Of a stretch of DNA of 64,000 nucleotides, positions 48,972 through 59,180 are shown piece by piece. Numbering within the stretch: position 1 is the stretch's first letter; the number at the start of each line of letters is the position of its first letter. The notes under the pieces are model-generated. The model saw only the letters and a program-made list of their open reading frames with translations. It did not search any database and had not been told where the DNA came from. This DNA comes from JALYYC01 sp039922495 (GTDB lineage: Bacteria; Chloroflexota; Dormibacteria; CF-121). The stretch is from the NCBI GenBank assembly GCA_039922495.1, contig JBDTEO010000011.1, forward strand, positions 62,001 to 126,000, in the 5' to 3' direction. Made by a program: the position numbers and the translations under genes.

Positions 48972-50756
48972 ATGACTTTTCTCTCCAGGATGATCACGAT
49001 CACCCGCGGACACCGCGGCCTGCTCGGGATCGCGATCGCCGGTTCGATCCTCGCCACGGCCCTGAGCGTCGTTCCCGCGCTCATCATCCGTCAGGTGCTG
49101 GTCACGTTCGGCCAGCCGCGCGGGTCCAGCGGAACGATCATCTGGCTCGGGCTGGCGATGGTGGCGGCCACGGCCGCGATTGCCGTCGCTCGCTACTTCG
49201 AAGGAGGCTTCGGGCACAACGCGGCCTTCAAGATCCTGCACGACGTCCGGATGCGGTGCTACGAGCAGATGCTGCGCCTCTCCATGGGTTTTCATACCAA
49301 GCAGCAATCCGGCGCGATGGCGGCCAAGATCATCGGGGACGTCGAGACGATCGAGTTCTTCACCGCCCATGCCGGGATCCAGCTGATCAGCGCCGCGCTG
49401 GTGCCGGTATTCATCGGCATCCTGATGCTGGCCGTCAACTGGCGCCTCGGCCTGATCGCCCTGGCGCCGCTGCTCGTGATTCTCGCCGTGCTCACCCTCT
49501 TTCGTGAGGCCGCCAACGCCGCCTTTAAGCGATCGCGCGACGAGCTCGGCCGCATGAATGGGCTGATGGTCGACCATATCCAGGGCGTCGGCGTGCTGAA
49601 GGCCTTCGCGGCCGCCGCCCAGGCGCGTCGCACCATCAACGATCGCAGCCGGCGCCTGGCGGAGGCGGAGACGAGAGCCAACCTGCTGCACACCTGGTAT
49701 TTCGCGGGCGTCGAGTGGCTGGCAGCGGTCCCGGTCGCCCTGGTGCTCCTTGCCGGCGGCCTGATGGTCCTCTCGGGCCAGCTGAGCGCCGCGAACCTCA
49801 TCCTGTTCGTGTTTCTGACGACCTACCTGTACCGGCCGATCACCGATCTCAATCGCCAGCTGGAGGGCCTACGCACGGCCCAGGCGGCGACCGAGCGCAT
49901 CTACGAGATCTTGACGGCGCCGATCGAGGTGGCGGACGCCCCGAATGCGCGGGTGCCGGCCACGCCTGCCTACGATGTCCGGCTCGACGCGGTCACCTTC
50001 GCCTACGAGCCGGGCCGTCCGGTCCTGCACGACGTCTCGATCAACCTCCGCGAGGGGCAGGTCCTGGCCCTCGTGGGACCCAGCGGCGCGGGCAAGACAA
50101 CCGTCGCAAACCTGATCGCGCGTTTCTGGGATCCGCAGGAGGGCGCCGTGCGTCTCGGCGGCGTGGACGTCCGCGACCTTCCCCTCGATTATGTGCACCG
50201 CAGCATCGGCCTCGTCCTGCAGGACGTCTTCCTCTTCAACGACACCGTGGCCGCGAACATCAAGATCAGCGATCCCGACGCTGGCGATGCCCGGGTCGAG
50301 GCTGCGGCGCGCGCCGCCTACGCGCACGAGTTCATCACGGAGCTCCCGAATGGCTACGAGACGATCATCGGCGAGCGTGGTGTCCGGCTCTCCGGCGGCC
50401 AGAAACAACGGATCTCGATTGCCCGCGCGCTGCTCCGCGATGCGCCGATCCTGATCCTCGACGAGGCGACGTCATCGGTCGACCCCGAAGCCGAGCATTT
50501 GATCCAGCTCGCGCTCGCCCGCTTGGTGGCCGATCGCACCGTACTCGTGATCGCCCACCGGCTGTCGACCATCCGCCAGGCGAGTGAGATCGTTGTCCTC
50601 GACCGCGGCCGCGTGGTCCAGCGTGGGCGGCACGATGAGCTGGTCGATGCCCCCGGCCTGTATGCCAATCTCTACCGCGCGCAGCAGGTGGCGCGTCGCT
50701 GGGACGTGGCCGGGTCGCAGCGCGGGGAGGCGGAGCTAGCGCAGGCCGTCGAGTAG
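48972..50756 (+). CDS. ABC transporter, fused membrane and ATPase domains (exporter type)
   Basis: A 594-residue half-transporter: six hydrophobic segments in residues 1 to about 310, then an ATPase with Walker A GPSGAGKTT, signature LSGGQKQR, Walker B LILDEATSS and switch His in VIAHRLSTI. It is MsbA/lipid- or drug-exporter-like, and functional as a homodimer. A TAAAAT box ends 9 nt before the ATG, overlapping the hemE stop. The substrate is unknown; export of a heme precursor or a peptide cannot be excluded. Confidence 0.9.
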   Translation: MTFLSRMITITRGHRGLLGIAIAGSILATALSVVPALIIRQVLVTFGQPRGSSGTIIWLGLAMVAATAAIAVARYFEGGFGHNAAFKILHDVRMRCYEQMLRLSMGFHTKQQSGAMAAKIIGDVETIEFFTAHAGIQLISAALVPVFIGILMLAVNWRLGLIALAPLLVILAVLTLFREAANAAFKRSRDELGRMNGLMVDHIQGVGVLKAFAAAAQARRTINDRSRRLAEAETRANLLHTWYFAGVEWLAAVPVALVLLAGGLMVLSGQLSAANLILFVFLTTYLYRPITDLNRQLEGLRTAQAATERIYEILTAPIEVADAPNARVPATPAYDVRLDAVTFAYEPGRPVLHDVSINLREGQVLALVGPSGAGKTTVANLIARFWDPQEGAVRLGGVDVRDLPLDYVHRSIGLVLQDVFLFNDTVAANIKISDPDAGDARVEAAARAAYAHEFITELPNGYETIIGERGVRLSGGQKQRISIARALLRDAPILILDEATSSVDPEAEHLIQLALARLVADRTVLVIAHRLSTIRQASEIVVLDRGRVVQRGRHDELVDAPGLYANLYRAQQVARRWDVAGSQRGEAELAQAVE

Positions 50757-51047
50757 GACCTGGCGAAGCGCCTCGAGGCGCTCGAACTCCTCCATGCTGA
50801 GCTTGGCGGTGTTCTTCAGGGTGTGGGGATACTTGATCTTCTGGACGGCGTCGATCAGCTCGCGGACCTGGTCCTCGCTCAGGCTGTAGGCATAGGTCGG
50901 CGCGCGCTCCTGAAGGATCGGCAGCTGGTGGATCGGCGCGTGGGTCGGTTCAGGATCGGTTTCGGCCAGGATCTCGGGGGCGCGCGAGGTATCGCGGAAG
51001 AGCTCAGCGGAACCGCTCAGTGACACCCGCTTAAACACGAGTGGCAA
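50736..51047 (-). CDS. Small hypothetical protein encoded with ParA
   Basis: A 103-residue protein (TTG 51047, or GTG 51038 or 51026). The N-terminal half looks disordered, and the C-terminal half is helical: SLSEDQVRELIDAVQKIKYP and LSMEEFERLEALRQVLLDGL. It overlaps the parA stop, so it is translationally coupled. It could be the partner that stimulates or positions the ParA ATPase, as McdB-like small proteins do. Its end overlaps the convergent ABC gene by 21 nt. Confidence 0.6.
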   Translation of the reverse strand: MPLVFKRVSLSGSAELFRDTSRAPEILAETDPEPTHAPIHQLPILQERAPTYAYSLSEDQVRELIDAVQKIKYPHTLKNTAKLSMEEFERLEALRQVLLDGLR

Positions 51048-51840
51048 CGGCCTGCTTTACCTCCACCTCGGGCACCGGCGCCCGTTTGACCACGGCCTTC
51101 GCCAGCGCCCGATAGGCGTTGGCGCCCTCCGAGCTGCCGGCGTACTGGAGGATCGACATGCCGGCGAGCGGCGTCTCGGCGAACCGGATGCTGTCCTTGA
51201 TCACGACGTCGAAGACGACATCGCCATACCGCTCGCGCACCAGTTCGAGAACTTCCTGCGAGTGCAGAGTGCGGGATTTGTGGATCGTCGCGAGGATGCC
51301 GCTGATCTTCAGCCTGGGGTTGAGCTTGGCGCGCACGCGGTCGATGGTGTTCTGGAGCAGCTGCATGCCCTTCATGCCGAAATACTCGCACTGGAGCGGG
51401 ATGATGACCTCATCCGCCGCCACCAGCGCGTTGACGCAGAGCAGTCCTAACGAGGGTGGGCAGTCGATAACCATGAAGTCGTACTGATCCTGGCCGGGGG
51501 CGAGCTTCTCTTTGAGGAAGCTCTCGCGGCCCATCTCCTGAACCAGCTGGATCTCGGCGCCGGATAGCTCGATGTTGGCCGGGATGAAGTCAACACCCAG
51601 GTTGCTGTGCTTGACGACGTGTCCGAGGGTGACCTGCGGATCGAGCAACAGGTGGTAGAGGGTGAGCTCGATCTGATCGGGCTGTTTGAAGCCCATATTG
51701 ATGGTCAGATGACCCTGGGGATCGAGGTCGATACAGAGAACGCGCTTCCCGAGCTCGGCGAGGGCGCATCCCAGATTCACCGCGGTCGTCGTCTTACCAA
51801 CCCCGCCTTTCTGGTTGGCTACTGCGATGACTCTGCTCAA
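51031..51840 (-). CDS. ParA/Soj-family ATPase
   Basis: A 269-residue deviant Walker A ATPase: VIAVANQKGGVGKTTTAVNL with the signature Lys, then CIDLDPQGHLTINMG and VIDCPPSLGLLCVNALVAAD. It is typical of chromosome, plasmid or cargo-positioning ParA proteins. TTG at 51840 is preferred because it gives the family-standard start (SRVIAVANQKGG); the upstream TTG at 51909 coincides with a likely -35 (TTGACG) whose -10 (TTAAAT) is downstream. No parB or parS is visible; instead a small protein gene follows. Confidence 0.88.
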   Translation of the reverse strand: MSRVIAVANQKGGVGKTTTAVNLGCALAELGKRVLCIDLDPQGHLTINMGFKQPDQIELTLYHLLLDPQVTLGHVVKHSNLGVDFIPANIELSGAEIQLVQEMGRESFLKEKLAPGQDQYDFMVIDCPPSLGLLCVNALVAADEVIIPLQCEYFGMKGMQLLQNTIDRVRAKLNPRLKISGILATIHKSRTLHSQEVLELVRERYGDVVFDVVIKDSIRFAETPLAGMSILQYAGSSEGANAYRALAKAVVKRAPVPEVEVKQAVATRV

Positions 51841-51960
51841 ACGGGGGCTAGGCTCCTGTTGTGTACCGTGGTTGCGGCTATTTAACGTCAATACGGGACA
51901 TGGCGTCAAGCCTCAGCTTGCTTCGACCAGCGCGACGGGTACGGATAAACTGATCGTGGC

Positions 51961-52674
51961 GTGATTTTTTACCCTCTCGCGGCGACCGTGATCAGCGCCG
52001 CGTTCGCGGCCACCCTGTGGGTCCAGTACCGGAGGAAGCCCCGACCCTACCTCGCCGCCTGGTCGGTGGCACTCGCCCTCTACGCCGTCGCGGCCTTCAC
52101 CGAGGTCCTGGGGGCGGCCGAGGGTTGGAATCCGGAGCTCTACCGCGCCTACTACTACTTTGGCGGCATCACCGTCGTTGGCGTCCTGGCGCTCGGGACG
52201 ATCTTCCTGCTCGCGCCACGGTATGGCCGGCCCGCTCTCCTGGTGGTCGTCATCCTTGCCGGGATCGGGCTTGCCGGAATTCTTGGCGCCGGCCTGCAGG
52301 CCGGCCTACTGCAGACGCACGAGGTGCCACCGGTCGATACCATCCGCCTCGAACACGGGCTGTTCAACGCGGTGGCCCTGCTGACCGCCGCCCTGCTCAA
52401 CATCGTGGGTAGTCTCGTCCTGATCGGCGGCGCCGCGTGGTCGGCCTATGGCGCCTGGCGACGGGGAGGGGCGGGATCGCGGCTGGTCGCGAACCTCCTG
52501 ATCGCGGGCGGCGCCTTCATCGTCGCCGGGGCCTCCACCCTGACCCGCTTCCATGTCTACGAGCTGTTCTACGTGGGCCAGGCGTTCGGCGTGCTGGTGA
52601 TGTTCGGTGGCTTCCTGGCGGCGCAACGAGCCCCTCGGCGCGTCAGCACGCTCAAGGCGGTTCCCTCCCGCTGA
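51961..52674 (+). CDS. Seven-helix membrane protein of unknown function
   Basis: A 237-residue, very hydrophobic protein with about seven membrane helices (YPLAATVISAAFAATLWVQY, LVVVILAGIGLAGILGAGL, AFGVLVMFGGFLAAQ). The layout resembles bacterial 7TM receptor-like or TspO-scale proteins, but there is no decisive motif. The start is GTG at 51961. It is coupled to a CvpA-like gene by a CTGA overlap. Confidence 0.65.
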   Translation: MIFYPLAATVISAAFAATLWVQYRRKPRPYLAAWSVALALYAVAAFTEVLGAAEGWNPELYRAYYYFGGITVVGVLALGTIFLLAPRYGRPALLVVVILAGIGLAGILGAGLQAGLLQTHEVPPVDTIRLEHGLFNAVALLTAALLNIVGSLVLIGGAAWSAYGAWRRGGAGSRLVANLLIAGGAFIVAGASTLTRFHVYELFYVGQAFGVLVMFGGFLAAQRAPRRVSTLKAVPSR

Positions 52675-53330
52675 ACGGCCTCGACCTCCTGCTGGTGGCC
52701 GTGGCGCTGATCGCCGTTGCCATCGGGTGGACCCAGGGGTTTCTTCGGCCTGTCTTTAGCGAGCTCGCCTTTGCCCTGGCGGTGGTCCTGATGATCATCG
52801 GCCACGGACTCTTGCTCGACGTCTTGCTTCCACATCTCGACGTGGCGCCCTATCTGGTCGTGGTGATCGTGACCATCCTGCTGGCCTTCCTGATCAACGT
52901 GCCCGCCTCGCAACTCGCCGCCCGAGTGCGCGGGACGCACCGTGGCGCCGCCGACCGGGTTCTCGGCGTCGGGCTGCAGCTGCTCTGCGCCCTGGTCGTC
53001 GTCTCCGTGGTCCTGATCACCTCGCAGCACACCGAGCAGGCCGTCCGCCCCCTGCTGGCCCGCGGGCCGGGGCGCGCCATCACGCCGGCCCAGATCGACG
53101 CCTTTGCCGCGGGCGTTCGTCGCGATGCCGTTCTGCGTGTTCTAGCCTCGCCTGGGGACCTGGCGGCCGACCGCGCCTACGCCGGCACCGGCCAGCTTTC
53201 CCTCCAGTTGCTTGAGCAGCAACACCCTTGGCTGCGCGCCTACCTAGGCGTTCGGCCCTCGATCCTAACGTCCCGGCTCGCGCCCCTGGTGATCCGCTAC
53301 GGCGGCCGCCTCCCCGGGCTTGCCGGCTAA
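52671..53330 (+). CDS. CvpA-like membrane protein, CTG start
   Basis: A 219-residue protein with four N-terminal helices starting NGLDLLLVAVALIAVAIGW, the usual CvpA opening (N-x-x-D followed by a long helix and a GF turn). The C-terminal domain has Ser/Arg motifs typical of CvpA proteins fused to an extracytoplasmic segment. No ATG, GTG or TTG precedes this conserved start; CTG at 52671 overlaps the upstream TGA as CTGA, mirroring the ATGA couplings elsewhere. CvpA proteins are linked to colicin V production and membrane homeostasis. Confidence 0.75.
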   Translation: MNGLDLLLVAVALIAVAIGWTQGFLRPVFSELAFALAVVLMIIGHGLLLDVLLPHLDVAPYLVVVIVTILLAFLINVPASQLAARVRGTHRGAADRVLGVGLQLLCALVVVSVVLITSQHTEQAVRPLLARGPGRAITPAQIDAFAAGVRRDAVLRVLASPGDLAADRAYAGTGQLSLQLLEQQHPWLRAYLGVRPSILTSRLAPLVIRYGGRLPGLAG

Positions 53331-53474
53331 GCTGGGCCAACCCGCGTACTATTAACCCGGCCATGAGTCATGCAGGAATCACCTGCTCCTGGTGGGCCTC
53401 TACGGATGGGCAGCCTCCTCCTGTCGTCGACCTGTTCCATCAGCCAGGCAACGATGCCGGATCAAGGAGGCCAT
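53331..53474 (+). promoter_or_regulatory. 5' leader of the aminotransferase operon, with possible upstream ORF
   Basis: A TACTAT -10-like box (53347-53352) predicts a transcript starting near 53359, leaving a leader of about 115 nt. It has a small hairpin (GCAGG/CCTGC near 53372-53386) and an ATG at 53363 opening a 48-codon frame that overlaps the aminotransferase start. No known riboswitch class was recognised. Confidence 0.3.
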
Positions 53475-54787
<1,313 letters not shown>

Positions 54788-54791
<4 letters not shown>

Positions 54792-56305
54792 GTCAGACGA
54801 TGACGAGCGAGCGCGGACAGCGAACCGACGCGAAGACCTACAAGAACTACATCGGTGGCCGATGGGTGGAGTCGAAGAGTGGACGGACGTTCACCTCCTC
54901 CAACCCGGCCCACAAAGACCAGGTCCTCGGTGTCATGCAGGCTTCGAACCTCGACGATGTCAACGCCGCCATCGACGCGGCCCACAAGGCCTTTGTGGGC
55001 TGGCGGCGCACGCCGGCGCCGGCACGCGGCGAGATCATTCTCAAAGCCGGACTGCTGCTGGAAGAACGGAAGGAAGAGCTTGCCCGGGTGATGACGCAGG
55101 AGATGGGGAAGGTCCTCAAAGAGGCGCGCGGTGACGTGCAGGAAGCCATCGACATGGCCAAGTACGCCGCCGCCCTCGGCCGTCTGCCCCACGGCGAAAC
55201 CGTCCCCTCCGAGCTGCGAAACAAGTGGGCGATGACGGTACGAGCGCCACTCGGCGTCGTCGCCTGTATCACACCCTGGAATTTTCCGATGGCGATCCCG
55301 TCATGGAAGATCCTGCCGGCCGTGATGGCCGGAAACGCGGTCGTCTTCAAGCCGGCGTCCGACACGCCGATCGTCGCGACCAAGCTGGTCGAAATTCTCG
55401 AGGAAGCGGGCCTGCCGGGCGGAGTGCTGAACCTGGTCACCGGCAGCGGCAGCGAGGTCGGCGATCCGCTGGTCAAGGACCCGCGGGTGAACGCCATCTC
55501 CTTTACCGGCTCGACCGAGGCCGGCCGTAAGATCGCCGAGAGCGCGGGGCGAAACCTCAAGCGACTGGGCCTTGAGCTCGGTGGCAAGAACTGCATCGTC
55601 GTGCTTGACGACGCCGACGTGCCGCTTGCCGTGGACGGTGCGCTCTGGGCCGCGTTCGGCACCTCCGGTCAGCGTTGCACCGCCGCCTCGCGGCTGATCG
55701 TCGACAAGAAGGTCGAGGCGGATTTCCTCGATCTCCTCCAGGAGCGGGCCGCGAAGATGAAGGTCGGTGACGGGCTGCTGCCTGACACCGACATGGGTCC
55801 GGTCATCAACGAGGCGGCCGTCAAGAAAGTGCATGAGTACACCGGGATCGGGAAGACCGACAAGGCCCGGCTCGTTCACGGCGGTGAGTTCGCCGGCACC
55901 GAGGGCTGGTTCTACCGGCCGACCATCTTTGCCGACGGCCGCAAGGACATGCGGATGGCGCAGGAAGAGATCTTTGGTCCGTCGACGCTGGTGATGCCGG
56001 TCAGCGGCCTCGAAGAGGCGCTGGAAGTGGCGAACTCAACCCAGTACGGCCTCTCGATGTCGATTTACACCAATGACCTGCGGAAAGCCTTTCACGCTAT
56101 GGATGAGATGCAGTCCGGGATCGTCTACGTCAACGCGCCGACGATCGGGGCGGAAATCCAGCTGCCCTTCGGCGGTGTGAAGAATACCGGCAACGGCCAT
56201 CGCGAGGCCGGCACGGTGGCGCTCGACGAGTTCACCGAGTGGAAGACGATCTACGTGGATTACAGCGGCCGGCTGCAACGGGCGCAGATCGACACGGGGG
56301 AATAG
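54788..56305 (+). CDS. NAD(P)-dependent aldehyde dehydrogenase (succinate-semialdehyde type)
   Basis: A 505-residue ALDH: ITPWNFPMAIPSWKILPAV, FTGSTEAGRKIAESA, catalytic Glu in LGLELGGKNCIVVL and nucleophile Cys in FGTSGQRCTAASR, with EEIFGPSTLVMP near the C-terminus. It oxidises an aldehyde to an acid; next to the aminotransferase, succinate semialdehyde or a related semialdehyde is likely. GTG at 54788 overlaps the aminotransferase stop (GTGA). Confidence 0.92.
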
Positions 56306-56309
56306 TCCC

Positions 56310-57134
56310 GTCGCGATCCAGGCGGACACGATACGGGTCATCGATGTTGGGACGCGGAGGGTCCGGTATCTCGATCAGGGATCGGGCCCTCCGCTGGTCC
56401 TCTGCCACGGTTTCATCGGGTCGCTGGAGAACTTCCATTCCTGGGCGCCGGCGTTTGCCGATCGCCGGCGGGTGGTGATTCCGGACCTTCCGGGGTGTGG
56501 CGAAACGTCCACCGGCGAGCCGCCGCACACCGTGGCCGGCCACGCCAATTTCCTGGACGCCTTCGTGACGCGTCTCGGCCTGGAGCGCCACGAGGTTGGC
56601 GGGATCTGCCTGGGCGCCACGGTGGCCCTGGAGTATGCCTCGCGCCATGCAGATCGGATCAGCGGTCTGATTCTGCACACCCCAATTTACTCGCCGACCA
56701 CGCTGCGACCGGCGTTCAAACGGCAGGTCGCGATCCTCACCGCCGGGCCGGTCTTCTTCATGGTCGACCGGCTCCGCCGTAACCGGCTGGTCTCCGACCT
56801 GTACAAGCGCTTTCTCGTCGAGGGCCCCGGCGTCGACCCCTTCGATGCGCAGGTCAACTTTCAGAACCAGCTTCGCGCGGACGGCCGCGCCGCGCGGAGC
56901 TGGCTCCGCGACGGGATGAGCCGCGACTACCGGTCCTTCCTCAACACCTGGCGCAAGCCGGCCCTGGTGGTCGTGGCCGCCGACGACAAAACGGTCGATG
57001 TTGCCGGAATCCGATCGCTGGCCACCGCGATGCCACAGGCCGAGATCCGGGTCATCCCCGCCGCCGGCCATGGCTGGACCCCGGCGCTCATCGCCGCCCA
57101 GATTGAGGCGATCAGCGCCTTTTTGGCGCAATGA
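56310..57134 (+). CDS. Alpha/beta hydrolase with non-canonical start
   Basis: A protein of about 274 residues with the alpha/beta fold: VRYLDQGSGPPLVLCHGF (oxyanion loop), the nucleophile elbow GGICLGATVALEYAS where the usual Ser is Cys (G-x-C-x-G), an acid in VVAADDKTVD and the terminal His in AAGHGWTPALIA. The reading frame is clearly coding from about 56310, directly after the ALDH stop, but contains no ATG, GTG or TTG before the oxyanion loop. GTC at 56310 has GGGGGA about 8 nt upstream. The next ordinary start (56472) would cut away the fold's first strands and helix. Confidence 0.75.
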   Translation, partial: VAIQADTIRVIDVGTRRVRYLDQGSGPPLVLCHGFIGSLENFHSWAPAFADRRRVVIPDLPGCGETSTGEPPHTVAGHANFLDAFVTRLGLERHEVGGICLGATVALEYASRHADRISGLILHTPIYSPTTLRPAFKRQVAILTAGPVFFMVDRLRRNRLVSDLYKRFLVEGPGVDPFDAQVNFQNQLRADGRAARSWLRDGMSRDYRSFLNTWRKPALVVVAADDKTVDVAGIRSLATAMPQAEIRVIPAAGHGWTPALIAAQIEAISAFLAQ

Positions 57135-58042
57135 GCGATCGGGCCTTCAACACCACCGGACTGGATCCCTGGGGCGGCCTGAAGCCGGCAGCCGGTGGGG
57201 GCCGCTCGGACTTCCGAATTCTCGGGGTGCCGATGGAGGCAGGATCGTTCTATCGCCCGGGGCAGGCCGCGGCCCCGGCGCATCTACGCCGCCTCTCCGC
57301 GATCCTGGCCCCGGTCACCGAGCGGGCGGAGCGGTTCGACGATGTCACCGTCCAGGATGACGGCGATCTGCCGCTCGTCGACGGCGACATGGGGAAGAAT
57401 GTCGATGCGGTGGCGGCGGTGATCGCGCAGACACCCGAAGGCACGCTGCCCATCGTGCTCGGCGGTGACCATACGACCGTCAGTCCGACCCTGATCGCCC
57501 AGCAGCGCCGGCACAACGGCGCGCTCAGTATCCTCTATATCGACGCGCATCCTGACCTCAATGACACCTCGCGACACTCCCGGTGGTCCAACGGTTGCGC
57601 ATTGCGCCGCGGCCTCGAGATGGGGGAGATCGATCCGCGCAAGGTGACCCTGCTCGGCTGCCGGGACTACGACTGGGAAGAGGTCGAGTACATCAAGAAG
57701 ACGGGCATCACGTTGGTGCCAAGTGCCGATGCGCATCGGCTGGGCGAGAGCGGCTTGCGAGACCGGATTCGGGCCACCATCGGCGCGGACGCCTTGCATA
57801 TTTCGCTGGATATCGACTCCCTCGACCCGGCGTACGCGCCCGGGACCGGCATCCCGGCGGCGGGCGGACTCACCTCGCGCCAGTTGCTGGATTTTCTGTT
57901 TCAGCTCCGGGGCGTCAGGCTGGCCGGCCTGGACGTGGACGAGGTGGCGCCGTCCCTGGATAGCGGGCACGTAACCAGCCTGGCGGCGCTGAAGTTCATC
58001 TTTGAATTCATGGCCATGGTCAAGGTCAAGCCGCACGCCTAG
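57131..58042 (+). CDS. Ureohydrolase (agmatinase/guanidinobutyrase-like)
   Basis: A 303-residue member of the arginase family. The Mn ligands are present: GGDHTT, IDAHPDLND and LDIDSLDPAYAPGTGIP, with the late GLDVDEVAP. The enzyme hydrolyses a guanidino compound to urea and an amine. In this operon, guanidinobutyrate to GABA or agmatine to putrescine would feed the aminotransferase. It overlaps the hydrolase stop by ATGA. Confidence 0.88.
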   Translation: MSDRAFNTTGLDPWGGLKPAAGGGRSDFRILGVPMEAGSFYRPGQAAAPAHLRRLSAILAPVTERAERFDDVTVQDDGDLPLVDGDMGKNVDAVAAVIAQTPEGTLPIVLGGDHTTVSPTLIAQQRRHNGALSILYIDAHPDLNDTSRHSRWSNGCALRRGLEMGEIDPRKVTLLGCRDYDWEEVEYIKKTGITLVPSADAHRLGESGLRDRIRATIGADALHISLDIDSLDPAYAPGTGIPAAGGLTSRQLLDFLFQLRGVRLAGLDVDEVAPSLDSGHVTSLAALKFIFEFMAMVKVKPHA

Positions 58043-59180
58043 CCGGGACCACGCCGAGGTCGTCATCGTTGGCGCTGGCGTTATGGGGTGCAGCCTGGCG
58101 TTCTACCTCGCCCGCGCGGGACGGCGCGTGATCGTAGTGGAGCGCGGCGCGATCGGCCAGGGGGCGACCGCGGCCTGTGCCGGCGGTGTGCGGGCCCAGT
58201 TCTCGACCGAGGTCAACATCCGGATCGGGATGCAGGCGAAGCGGGTGCTGGCCAACTTCGAGCACGAGGTGGGAGCGACGGCGGACTTCCGGCCGGTCGG
58301 GTATCTCTTCTTGCTGACGACCCCGGAGCAACGGGCCTGGTTTGCGGAAACCGCTCGGCTGCAGCGACGCATCGGACTGGAGGACGTCGTCGAGCTGACG
58401 CCCAGGCAAGCGGGAGGCCTGGTCCCGGGGCTTCGCTGGGATGACCTGAGTGGCGCCACCTTCTGCCCCAGCGACGGCCTGGCCGGACCGATGGAGGTGA
58501 CCGCCGGGTATGCCGGCGGCGCGCGGCGCCACGGCGCCGTCATCCTGGAGAACGAGCCGGTCGTCGCCATGGTCAAGCGCGGCGGCCAAGTTGCGGGGGT
58601 CGAGACGGCAAGGCGGAGCATCGTCGCGCCGGAGGTCGTGATCTGCGCCGGACCGTGGGCGGCGCCGGTGGGGGCGATGGCGGGCGTTGCGCTCCCGGTG
58701 CACCCCTCCCGGCGGCATGTCTTTACCACCGAACCGTTCAGCGGGATCACCCGCCAGAGTCCGATGACGATCGATTTTCATACGTCCTTCTACTTCCATC
58801 CGGAGGGTGATGGGGTGCTCTTCGGGATGGGCAATGCCGACCGGCCGGAATCCGATCAGGCCGTCCTCGACTGGTCGGTGCTGGAACGGATCGTGCCGCA
58901 GGCGGCGCGTCGATGGCCGCCACTGGAGGACGCCCGCGTCAAGGTGGGGTGGGCAGGCTTGTACGAGAACACGCCGGACGCCCAGCCGCTGGTGGGCCCC
59001 GTGGCAGCTGGCCTCTGGGTCGCGGCGGGGTTCTCCGGTCATGGGTTCATGATGGGGCCGGTGATCGGTGACTGGCTCGCGCAGTGGATGACGGCGGGCG
59101 CCTCGCCGGTTGACCTTGGGGCTTTCAGTCCCGGCCGGTTCACGAGCGGGCGCTCGCAAGCGGAACACCATGTCGTCTAA
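58002..59180 (+). CDS. FAD-dependent oxidoreductase (DAO/sarcosine oxidase-like)
   Basis: A 392-residue protein with an N-terminal dinucleotide fold (VVIVGAGVMGCSLAFYLARAG, VVERGAIGQGATAACAGGVR) and a C-terminal GLYENTPDAQPLVGPV and GFSGHGFMMGPVIGDWLA, typical of sarcosine oxidase and proline or glycine oxidases. It oxidises an amine or imino acid. The only standard start in frame is TTG at 58002, inside the ureohydrolase gene (41-nt overlap). It is probably part of the same amine-catabolic operon. Confidence 0.85.
   Translation: MNSWPWSRSSRTPSRDHAEVVIVGAGVMGCSLAFYLARAGRRVIVVERGAIGQGATAACAGGVRAQFSTEVNIRIGMQAKRVLANFEHEVGATADFRPVGYLFLLTTPEQRAWFAETARLQRRIGLEDVVELTPRQAGGLVPGLRWDDLSGATFCPSDGLAGPMEVTAGYAGGARRHGAVILENEPVVAMVKRGGQVAGVETARRSIVAPEVVICAGPWAAPVGAMAGVALPVHPSRRHVFTTEPFSGITRQSPMTIDFHTSFYFHPEGDGVLFGMGNADRPESDQAVLDWSVLERIVPQAARRWPPLEDARVKVGWAGLYENTPDAQPLVGPVAAGLWVAAGFSGHGFMMGPVIGDWLAQWMTAGASPVDLGAFSPGRFTSGRSQAEHHVV

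Noticed and set aside
48972..50756. ABC exporter as the pheromone exporter
   Set aside because: It is more than 13 kb from either peptide gene and coupled to heme genes; no peptidase domain, so no support beyond possibility.
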